A stretch of DNA of 64,000 nucleotides from Bicyclus anynana (Eukaryota > Arthropoda > Insecta > Lepidoptera > Nymphalidae), in assembly GCF_947172395.1 (NCBI RefSeq), contig NC_069083.1:16276501-16340500 (forward strand), in the 5' to 3' direction. This document shows, in pieces, positions 46,500 through 56,135 of this stretch. Under the pieces are notes generated by a model, which worked only from the letters and a program-made list of their open reading frames with translations, was not told where the DNA came from and searched no databases. Position 1 is the stretch's first letter, and the number at the start of each line of letters is the position of its first letter. Both the position numbers and the translations under genes were made by a program.

Positions 46500-47290
46500 G
46501 GAATGTTGTCTTCTCTTTCCGAGAACTCAGTAAGGCAATACAATACAAACCTAAAGAAGTGGTGTATATATTTTGTAAATACAGTAATATTAATTTGTAT
46601 CTTGGTACCGTACCAAATGTTATAAGTTTTTTAATATTATTTTATGAATCAGGTTTGCAATATGGAACAGCTGTAGATCAGCTCTTTGACTAATTCTGGG
46701 CGAAGAAGTGGTCAATGATAACCATATTAAAACTTTAATGAGGGAGTTTATAGACTAAACAAATACAAAACTATTATACCTGGGAAACATTTATTATACT
46801 TACTTTTTATAGCAAATTGGTTCTCCAATGAATCATTGAGTTTCAAAAAACTGAATTAAAATATTTTCTATTTAATAATGATACCCGATTTAATCAAAAG
46901 CTCTCGTCCTGAAACATCTCAATTGATTCATCATCTGTATTGATTATTCCAAATTTTCCAGAAATATGTCCTGTTGGTACACTACATTTTTATTTTCATA
47001 CAACACAAAGCTTGCGTAGTGAAAATAAACTTTTTATAAGACCTAGAAAGTCACAAAAATCAGTTGTGCTCACAGTGTGCCACGACTTCCAAAGCTAATG
47101 GGCTGAATATAAATTTAAATCTGATTATAAAATATGCAGGGTGGAGCAGTAACTCCCTAACATTTGAAAAATTCTGTAATAGATATATAACTAAGTATAA
47201 TTTTGATAGTTTTGTACTTTTCAATACTGTTTATATTAAAAATAATGTTCTAATGATTGATCACAAGACCGATAATAATAATTGATCAAC
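46500..47290 (+). pseudogene. DIRS tyrosine recombinase remnant
   Basis: Ends with LNINLNLIIKYAGWSSNSL and TFEKFCNRYITKYNF (47,064-47,285), the segment that carries the last conserved block of DIRS recombinases. Upstream frames (46,740-47,050) are too broken to place the catalytic arginine, histidine or tyrosine. Confidence 0.6.
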
Positions 47291-47415
47291 AATTTTAATA
47301 ATTGTATCTTTTTTCCTCGGGAATAAAATTATTCACTGTGATCTAAAAGTTGATATTTTCACTCTCAACATCTACTGTGTATACTTTGTGGTAATCTAGA
47401 GGACAAACCTGAAGC

Positions 47416-47863
47416 ATAATTAATGATTAAACGAACTTACCTGTACGTGAAGTTCTATCATAATTATGCGAAGGTTTGTCCGAATAGATTACCACCCCGC
47501 CCACCCCATTGTGCAATTTCCCGAATAATATATAAAGTCTATATAATTTATATATACAATATTTATTATATAATATGATTATATAAGAATTACTACTTGT
47601 CTAACTTAATTTCAATTTCAAATTTTGAATATCAACTTTAGTAACTGCATAAACTGCTCTGCTCTAAACTGAATGAAGATTACAGATCCGGTAGCAGGGA
47701 TACCAGTATAAAAAAAAAAAAAAAATCCATCTCAAATACAGTGTGGACTGGCAGCACCGTGTGTTTACTACTGTGTATACTTTGTGGTAATCTATTCGGA
47801 CAAACCTTCGCATAATTATGATAGAACTTCACGTACAGGTAAGTTCGTTTAATCATTAATTAT
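47416..47863. repeat. 80-bp inverted repeat pair at the DIRS right flank
   Basis: 47,416-47,495 and 47,784-47,863 are exact reverse complements by eye. Between them, 47,673-47,783 is the reverse complement of the DIRS left internal end (42,638-42,745), including 'gatccggtagcagggatacc' and the long A run. This looks like the ends of a second, related element joined to the right terminus of the first. Confidence 0.7.
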
Positions 47864-47936
47864 ATTTTTCCAATGCTCTGTTTTCATAAAAATCAACATA
47901 AAAAAATATACATCTATATCACTCAAACTCAAACTG

Positions 47937-48060
47937 TTCGTGCCGTGTTGCAAGAACCAGCTTTCTTGACTAAGGGCCCCGTATTGGTTCCAAACTAGTC
48001 GGCATACTCCGACCTAATATCACGTGAGTTTTAGCCAGTTTTAGCCGTGTTTCATAATCT
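47937..48060 (-). mobile_element. Half copy of a MITE family
   Basis: 'ggcatactccgacctaatat' and 'cacgtgagttttagccagtt' then 'ttagccgtgtttcataatc' match the right terminal part of the complete element at 49,462-49,662. The left terminus is absent. Confidence 0.65.
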
Positions 48061-48290
48061 AAGTCATGTAGTTTGAGACTGAGAAAAAGTTTTGATCTAA
48101 TTAGCATACGTTAACAGGACTAAGAGGCCGTACTCTAGTATTTTAGCTGAGTACGAACTAGGCCTATCGGTTTAATGTGATTTGTAGCCATTTTAAATTA
48201 CTAAGAAAAAATTAAAATACTGCGGTTGTTCTATCTACTAATATTTTAATTAATAAAAGGTATGTAAAACTGTTTTTACAAAGAATATGT

Positions 48291-51200
48291 TTAGCTGCTT
48301 TCATTGGGGCTAGCAAAATACTTCTCTTTCAAATAATAGCTACATGGGTGACAATTAGATCGAAGAACGTTAGAACTCATGCACTCGGATGAACAGAAGT
48401 AAACTTGTTTGCACCAATTGCATAAAATCTTTCCGCCTTTCAGTGGCAGGATACATTCAAAACACACGTCGTACTTTTTTGCCTGAAAGGAAAAAGTTTA
48501 ACTATAGTATGTAGTGATCGTCATGAAATTATATATAGCGCGAAAACACTTACGTCATTATCTAATTCTGGCTTCACGTAAGACAGTTGCCATTGAAAAA
48601 AAGCTAATTTAAACTTTTTCTCAGACTTGTACTGTTTCAACAGCCGGCCAACGTCTTTATCTATAGCTGTTTTTATTGGTGTAGTAATCTTTGATGCGAT
48701 AGCTAAGTCGCTGTTAAGTCGATCATAATTCTGCCACGATAAAAACACAACGATGCTCAGTAAATGCGTCATGATACGTTGGTCTTTGTATACCTTCTTC
48801 TTAGTATCAGATAATATATCCCATATTTCGAGACAACGTTGTGGGGAGAGCCATAACCCTGCACTTTTTAAATCTTGGCATGACTTTAATATAATTTGCC
48901 AGTGTCGGTGTTTGTATCTGAAACATTCAAATCCAATCTATCCAACTACTACATTGGATGAAACCTTCTCAAGTTTCCAGCCAAATTTCTGAAATATTTA
49001 AGTAAGTTACAAGTATCTTCTACTTTTGGCATCTAAATAACATTATCAACAAAAGAAGTTTTACGACAAGGATGAAATTTTACGATTGCTTTTGACTTCG
49101 TTGTTTTGTGTTGTTACTTTAATTTGCTATCTATGAAGCTGTGAACAATTCAGGGTCTGCATGTGGTCTTACTTACTTATCAATGGATACAATAAGATCT
49201 TTCATGATTTTGGCTTGTACCCATCTAACGTAAACGAGCCGTGCACAGTCGGTCACAAGATCAATCGCTTGTCTATAATCTTCGACATCATCCGCGCCTT
49301 TTCCAGTTTGTTTCATAGATGACTTGTTGCTTTTCATAGATTTATCACCTTTTTTACTAACTTTTGTTTCTGAAATTTTCCCTGCTGTAAAACGGTATAA
49401 AAGTATTATATTTTAGCACGCTTAGTGAAACATTTTAGCGGAGCTTTAAGACCGAAATGAATTAATTGATTATGAAACACGGCTAAAACTCACGTGATAT
49501 TAGGTCGGAGTATACCCGACTAGTTTCGAACCCATACGGGGCCCTTAGTCATGAGCTGGTTCTTGCATCGCGGCACGATCCAAACTGATCGTGCCGCGAA
49601 CTAGTCGGGCATACTCCGACGTAATATCACGTGAGTTTTAGCCGTGTTTCATAATCAATTAATATGAATAACACTCACGATAGTTTAAATTCAAAAAACC
49701 GAAATGAATTCTTAATATATGTATTTAAAATGTTGTTATACACATTAAGCCCATAATAAGTACCTACTTCAAATCAAATAAAAATGCTAACAACTAAACG
49801 AAATTGGCAAAGGCATAGGAAGTCTCCTACCAGGTGGATTAACAGCTTTCGAATGGGAGTTTTCCACTTCATTTAATGTTTGTTTGGCGAAAACAAAGAA
49901 ATTCTGGAATTTTTCTTCACGATTCTGACATTGTAGCAATGGATCAGCTCCATATAGCAAAAGGTCTGTTAACTGAAATAATGTAATTATTTTGATATGA
50001 AAATGTCCTCAATTTAGAATGTATATATCATAGAATACACGTGTAGTGATGATTCTTTACCCTTTGCAGTCGTTCTACGCTCGTAATGTTTTTAAAGTAT
50101 GGGAAACTAAACATTTTCAAAAGAACACTTTGATTACAATTATTTATAACCGCGTTTAGATTTATTTTAGGATTCTTTATAAAAACATTGAAAATTTCAT
50201 CGGTTTTGCTCATCGCGACATCTAGCGCAGCACAACCTTTATACAATGCTGTAGGATTGCAATTGTAATCAAGTAATAGTGCCAATAATTGATGACAGAT
50301 CTGTAATCAACAATTTATATCTGTAGTCATTCTAAATAAGTCCTGTAATTCTCTTTATGTTATACAACGTACATCATCTTCCATTTCGTTTTCAGTCTTC
50401 TTTGCTAAAACGGCATGAAGAAGTGTAGGTCCATCAATTTGTTCAGCTGTTAGTCCTTGGAGATCTTGTTCATGGACTAGCCTGTGCTGTGCATCAGCTC
50501 CGGACTCCAACAATGCTCTCACAATTTCAAGATTATCGTATGATAATGAACGAGATACAGCAATATCCAAAGGAGTGTAATTATATAGCTTAAAATTAAC
50601 ATAATATTATTAATTTATATTAGAAATCTAAATAACTAAAATAAATTGATTATATCTAATATCTTGCCTGATGGTAAATTTCGTTAATGTTTGCTCCATA
50701 ATGCACTAAATGCCGTATCAAATCAGGGGAATTAGACATTACAGCTAATAAAAGAGCGGGATGTGGACATCGCACTAACTTTGGGTTAGCTCCGTCTGAT
50801 AACAATTGCAGAATGGTAGACATTGCTCTTTGTAATCTACAATAATTACAAAAAAGTGAGATATTAGTGAATTAAAAAGTGAGATAGAATAAGCTAGTTG
50901 CGACTGTTTTTTAGACTGTTTTTTGTCCTCTAAGCGATTTAGTTAATTTTTATCATAGATTTCAATAATTGTTACATAAAAATATGCAATTATTTTATAC
51001 TGACTTATTGGACTTTAATATATCTGTTTTAGTAATTGAAATTTCTTCATTTTCTATGTTTTGCCACATAATTTCTTTGCTTGTTTTCCTTATATCTCTC
51101 AATATTTTATTGGACTGTGACTTTTTTACACTCTTATCAGTCACTTTCTTGGGTTCGTCGTCGAAAGTGTCCATGTCAACTTCTTTAACCATATCGATAA

Positions 51201-54200
51201 CATTCAGAATAAACTGTACAGGACCGGCCTCCGTTGATAATAAATTAACATCTGATACTGTAGTAGAATATTCACGGGCTATACTCTCATAAAGTTTCTT
51301 ATTTTCAGAAAATAGATCATCTGATTTCAAAACATCTTCAGGAACGGTACTTTGAATAATTTCAGTCTTTTTTCTAGTTCCCGGTTGATCTTTAATCGAT
51401 AGAAAAGACTTTATTTTTTTCGAACTCATTATTCTGTTACTTTTACTGGGACTCTTTGTTAACGCACTGCTTATACCAGAAAGGTGTTCACGTGTCATAT
51501 TCCACTCAATTACTGTCAGTTCTACTGGCCCTATAAAAGTGCAGTACGTTTTGTATTCATACGTTTTCTAAAGTAACTATAATAGGTACATCATTTTACA
51601 ATCAAGTTGAATTAAGAATTAAAAAAAACTAACCCTTAACTTGATCTATTGCAGCCGGTAATAAAGCTTTTAGCATTTCGCTAGGTGGTATATCGTGAAC
51701 AATGCAGATATATTGCATTAAGGCCACTCCAAGAGGTGTACAACAGCTGTCATTGTAAGAGTCCACATTTGCACCAGCCTCCACCAGAAAATGTACAGTA
51801 TCTGGTTTATCTCCAACCTAAAGTTTTGAAATATGGGTATTTGTAAAAGATAATAAAGATAATATTACAAGTATGAACAGTATGCCTGCCTTCCGAATCG
51901 GTCGTAGAATCTTTACAAATAGTCAACCGACGTTTCAAAAGTGCTTGTTAACTAAGGCTACTTAAAATAAATGAATTTAGAAATTTGACAAAAAATTTAA
52001 AGAAATACAGAAATATCTTTAATAGATCAGAGATCTTATCAATTTCTATATCAGGCAAGGAAATACGTATTGTACTTAGTTTGTATTAAGTTAATACGTA
52101 AAAAAGTAATTATTTGTAGGAAATATGATGTAAATTAAAATCATCATAAACTCTTACAGTAGCATACATAACCGCTGAATTGCCTCGGACATCAGCAACG
52201 TCTGGATTAACATGGTTATCGTTCACCAACTGGGCAACAACGTCGATATGACCTAAGAAGGCAGCCATGAGTACTGTTCTAAAAGTACAAAAGTAAATTT
52301 TATTATTTATAATAATCTCAAAATACACTAGTAAAGTATTTGGTCTGTCAATTACTTATTAGTAAAATAAAACTTACCGTTAAGTCACTAGCGGCAAAGC
52401 TTTATAAAAAATACTCTTACCTACAATCTAATTCGTGATTTCCAGCTAGTTTAAACTGTATTCTAGGTCCCGTGAGAATATACTTCAGATCTAATCTTTT
52501 ATCACATCGCTGTTTCTCGTGTTTATAACTATGTTTCATCATATTTATCACCGTGCTATTGTTATTCCAAGCGTAATAGGTGTTTTCGTTATCAAAAGAA
52601 TCCCGGTCATTCTAAAAAGTAACAATTTAGCTAGCTAACTAGCAAATCTTAATTTTAATGTCTCTTTTCCCATATCCCACATACGTGGGCTCAGCAAAAT
52701 ATGTCAATCTCCTCAATTCATCTCTATTACTCGTCAACTCATCATCCACTGCCTTTACACACAAGTCATCTTTCACACACTCCAACCATCTCTTCTCTGG
52801 TCTTCCTCTGGGAAATTCAAAATTCTTCTTTCTTCTTCTTCTTATTTGAGCTTCTTAAAAAGAGTTTATTTTTAAAACAAATACATTACATTTTTATCTG
52901 TAGGCTATCCAAAACCTTAACATAAGCAAGATTTAATTTGTAAAATGCACAATTAAATCATCTCGAATTTAACACAACACCTAAAATATGGCATATCAGT
53001 TTAAATAGTAAATAGTTCACTTGTTCCGGGCCCGGTTCCACTTCTTTTAAAGTGTATAACTTTCCTTTGTAGTAATCACGATCAAAAGATTCGGTATAGC
53101 AAAGAGGACTATCAAGATCAGTGCAATAACTGGGGTAGAGTTTTCTCCATTTCTCTGCAGCTATCAGCGGGTCTGCGCCGCTCTGTTTGAGAAGCTCAAT
53201 GGCTTTGTTTGTTTCTCCGATCTAGAAATAATATACCAGTCATGAAACACGTAACAGTACTCCTACTTTTGGATTAGTTATATAGATCCTAATTATTCTC
53301 TCCTTGTTCTTATCCCACTTAAGTAGCAAAATATGTCATTCTCCTGGATCTTAATATTTGTTCTAAATATTCATTATCAGACTATTTTTAATGACTTACT
53401 ACAGGGTTAGGTTAGGTCAGGTGCTTTAATGCGTTATAACAAAAATATATTGGGTATTGATAATTACCTGGACTGGCTTAACGTGTCCAAGCCACAGAGG
53501 TCCTTGGACACCTTACATCACCAAATTCCCAATTCTAACCTACTGAACATTTTTCGGAAGAAGAAAGCTTTAAATTTCATATCTCGACCAATGACTCGAA
53601 ACCACCAAACCACTGGACCAAAGAGGCAGTTAACTATTGCAATAGTACTAACTTTTTCGATTTCTGTACATAACAAAATCCTGTGAGACTCCACAACAGT
53701 TCGCCCAATATTTGTACTAACAAACTCTGGCACAATGCTCGGGCCTTCAGGTCTCCAAGCTAGCCTCACTAACTGATTTCCACGCCACAGACCCACATCT
53801 TCGTGGGCATCAGCATGAGATTGTATTCCTGGGCCCCATCGTACATCATTTAAAAATAAACCCTGAAACAAAACCCTTATAGGTTTGTTAAGATTGACTT
53901 TCAAAATTTGACTGTTGTGGCTATTTAAGAGTAGGTATTTATTCGTAGAACAGCGATTATATCTGAGTTCTAAAATCTATGACTATTAATACTACCTAGT
54001 TACTTAGCTAGCTAGCTACTAGTTATTTTAACATAAACTCAGAGAACGAGTGATAACGTAACGCTATTAGAAAACGATTTTTGCATAACTGACAATACTA
54101 TTGATAAAGAAAGATGAGGACGAATTCGAAAATTATACTGTCGAATTAAGATCGTTTACAAAAACTGATACAAATAAAGGAGGTATGTATGAGAGGAATT

Positions 54201-54986
54201 ACATAAAATGTTCTTCCATCCGGAAATGACAGAGTTCCATAACCATGCATCTTGTTGCAATAGAAGTGTCCCTCGTACGTAATGTCCAAGTTTTCAGAGC
54301 CGTGGTACTGCCAGCGGTAGTCGCCCACACCGTGCATAGTGTCCCGAATAAAATGGCCATCGTAAGATTCTATTGACTGAAAATCATTTTTGAAATGAGA
54401 TTTTTTTAACGAGGTCTTATTGTGGAAATAGTTACATTAGCTATTTCAGAAAAATATTCTAAGCTTTCTATTCGTTTATCACTAAATACTTAACGTTCGT
54501 AACGGAATTATTATCTTTTATTTCCTAGTCTGCGACTTAGCTCAGTTTTTTAGCATAACTAATCTCCTTTTGTTTTCCATGAAATTCTGGTTTCAGAATG
54601 AGGAATGTATTTACTTTAATAAAATTTAATAAATTGTGTAGTATTCCATTATTACATATTATGTAGGCTTCACTTATTATTATTTGGTTTATTTCCTAGT
54701 CTACAACTTTGCTCAGTTTTTAACATTACAAATTTCCTTTTGTGTTCCATGAAATTTTGGTTTAGCTATTACGTGGTTATAATAAGTAAATTTTGCGGAT
54801 GTTTAATAAAATGTTTGAATAATAGTTTTGGCCTACCTGAGCTCCAGACCAATGGTATTCGCCTTCTCCACATTTCCTGTTTTCCTTGTCCTTTTCTCCC
54901 AAGTAATATTCTTGGTATTCCCAATTTTTGTCACGAAGAGTCGGCGGTGGTTGACAGAATGTAGTAAATTTATCAGATTCAGACAT
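48291..54986 (-). CDS. ANKMY1: Ankyrin repeat and MYND domain protein 1-like
   Basis: Fifteen exons on the minus strand: 54,837-54,986, 54,203-54,376, 53,653-53,862, 53,021-53,221, 52,421-52,611, 52,158-52,278, 51,634-51,817, 51,014-51,530, 50,668-50,836, 50,373-50,588, 50,061-50,300, 49,831-49,972, 49,177-49,384, 48,554-48,917 and 48,291-48,482 (about 1,092 aa). The N-terminus has MORN repeats (CGEGEYHWSGAQ, YDGHFIRDTMHGVGDYRW, YEGHFYCNKMHGYGTLSF). A long ankyrin region follows (for example LLKQSGADPL, TVLMAAFLGHIDVV, VHFLVEAGANVDSYND, YTPLDIAVSRSL, LTDLLLYGADPL), then a MYND zinc finger in the last exon (CFEC, CNWC, YFCSSEC). This order matches human ANKMY1. Function is little known; a ciliary role is often suggested for MORN proteins but is not shown here. 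The exon 8 donor (AA before GTCCAA) is weak and the alternative at 51,000 breaks phase. Intron 9 appears to start with GC. Confidence 0.88.
49462..49662. mobile_element. Complete MITE with ~60-bp terminal repeats
   Basis: Left 'ttaattgattatgaaacacg' and right 'gtttcataatcaattaa' pair, and pairing continues inwards through 'actcacgtgatattaggtcg' and 'cgacgtaatatcacgtgagt' to 'cgactagttt' and 'gaactagtcg'. Only a few mismatches. A hairpin 'ggcacgatc' / 'gatcgtgcc' sits in the middle. In intron 12 of the ANKMY1-like gene. Confidence 0.75.
51885..51965 (+). repeat. LINE 3'-UTR-type repeat
   Basis: 'cctgccttccgaatcggtcg', 'tagaatctttacaaatagtc' and 'gtgcttgttaactaaggcta' are complements of blocks at 57,840-57,973. 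In intron 6 of the ANKMY1-like gene. Confidence 0.55.
52640..52850 (+). repeat. Interspersed repeat, probable mobile-element piece
   Basis: 'cgtgggctcagcaaaatatg', 'tcaactcatcatccactgcc' and 'caaccatctcttctctggtc' resemble an untranslated part of a widespread insect LINE. A weaker relative, 'tatcccacttaagtagcaaa', is at about 53,310. The frames over it are low-complexity. Confidence 0.4.
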
Positions 54987-55711
54987 TGCTCAGTTTCAAA
55001 GCATAATGTATAATGTGTAATAGCTGACTACTTGAATTTAACGTTATTTTTAAAGCAATCTCCAAAATATCGACGTGAATCAGAATAATAAAATACTAGG
55101 ACAATACATGTAATAAAATATCATTTTGATGTCTATTTTGTCAATCAAGTGATATATAGACGTTAAAATAGAGTTCCGAAGTTATTTCTGTTGCCAATAA
55201 ATAAAAAATAAAACAATTAAAACTTCATTTGATGAATAATTTGTAAGCTAACAATCGGACTGGATATTGTTTGGTAGTTGATAAAATAAAAAAACAATTA
55301 AAACAAAAAACACGTTTAATTAGGTACTTCATACCTGGAATATTAAATTATTTAATCTAGGAATTTGTCAAAAAAATATAAAATGTTATAAAAATCAATA
55401 TAAAATTAAAGAAAAATGCATTTGGCATTGATCCTTTTAACTAGCTTATTTACAGTTTCGTAATCTTATTCAATTTTACCTTTATTAATAGGTACTTTAT
55501 TCTTTAGAATCCAGGTATTTATCAAAAAATATATGACTTTTTAGGCATAAAAGTAATATAAAATTAAAACTATTTGCAGTTTTCGGAAATATGAGCCGGT
55601 TATTTAGGATTTAGGATACAGCCCCTGTTAAACTATGTAAATAGGTACTTTACTCCCACGGTCCAACTCTCTTATGTTGCGATCATTAGATATATCTAGC
55701 AGTTCTAGCAC
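54987..55711. other. Intergenic region upstream of the ANKMY1-like gene
   Basis: AT-rich, with no gene and no clear promoter motif. The gene's transcription start could not be placed. Confidence 0.4.
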
Positions 55712-56065
55712 ATATACAGGTTGCTCGGGAGTAAGTCCCATAAGCTCAAGGTATTAAAGAGACCACTTATAGGAACCGATCTGCTTACCTAATATTTTAT
55801 TAACTACAAAAAAATCCATTTTATTACACAAAGTAATTCAAGTAATACCATGTGACATACGCCTTTAGCTAACAAAGTTGCATTTTAAAGTATAAATACG
55901 TCATTTATAAGGGACATATTTTAAGATCGATTTACAAAAGAAATATGATTTACTCCGAAAATATTCATTTTAGGACACAAATGTTCCTTGAACATTTTGA
56001 AATAATTTTAGTTAAAAAATATAACCCTAGACTTATGGAAAATACTCCCGAGCAGCCTGTATACA
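55712..56065. mobile_element. MITE with ends ATACAGG-TGCTCGGGAG
   Basis: Left 'atatacaggttgctcgggag' and right 'ctcccgagcagcctgtatac' are near-perfect reverse complements, continuing inwards through 'cccataag' and 'cttatgg'. About 350 bases, between the ANKMY1-like gene and the scramblase. The 64-codon frame at 55,945-56,139 is inside and past its right edge and is not a gene. Confidence 0.7.
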
Positions 56066-56135
56066 TTTTCAATAATCTTTATCCTATATTTATAATTTGT
56101 ATAATCTTGTCTTTGCAATTGTTGACTTGGGTTTC

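Larger units (their letters stand above)
42590..47418 (+). mobile_element. DIRS-type tyrosine-recombinase retrotransposon, decayed
   Basis: About 4.8 kb bounded by inverted terminal repeats: 42,590-42,637 is the exact reverse complement of 47,371-47,418 (48 of 48 by eye). Inside, in order on the plus strand: a gag-like region, a reverse transcriptase with a Y-x-D-D box (YFDD at 45,333-45,344), an RNase H-like region, and a tyrosine recombinase C-terminus. Inverted termini plus a recombinase in place of an integrase define DIRS elements, which copy RNA to DNA but insert by recombination. Frames are broken by many stops and shifts, so it cannot be active. Coding order and motifs are assigned from recall of the family. 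A SINE has inserted into it (43,625-43,790). Confidence 0.8.

Noticed and set aside
53518..53904. The whole 128-codon frame as one exon of the ANKMY1-like gene
   Set aside because: No phase-0 donor near its end; the good GTTAGT donor at 53,652 joins in phase to the ankyrin exon and leaves the rest as intron.
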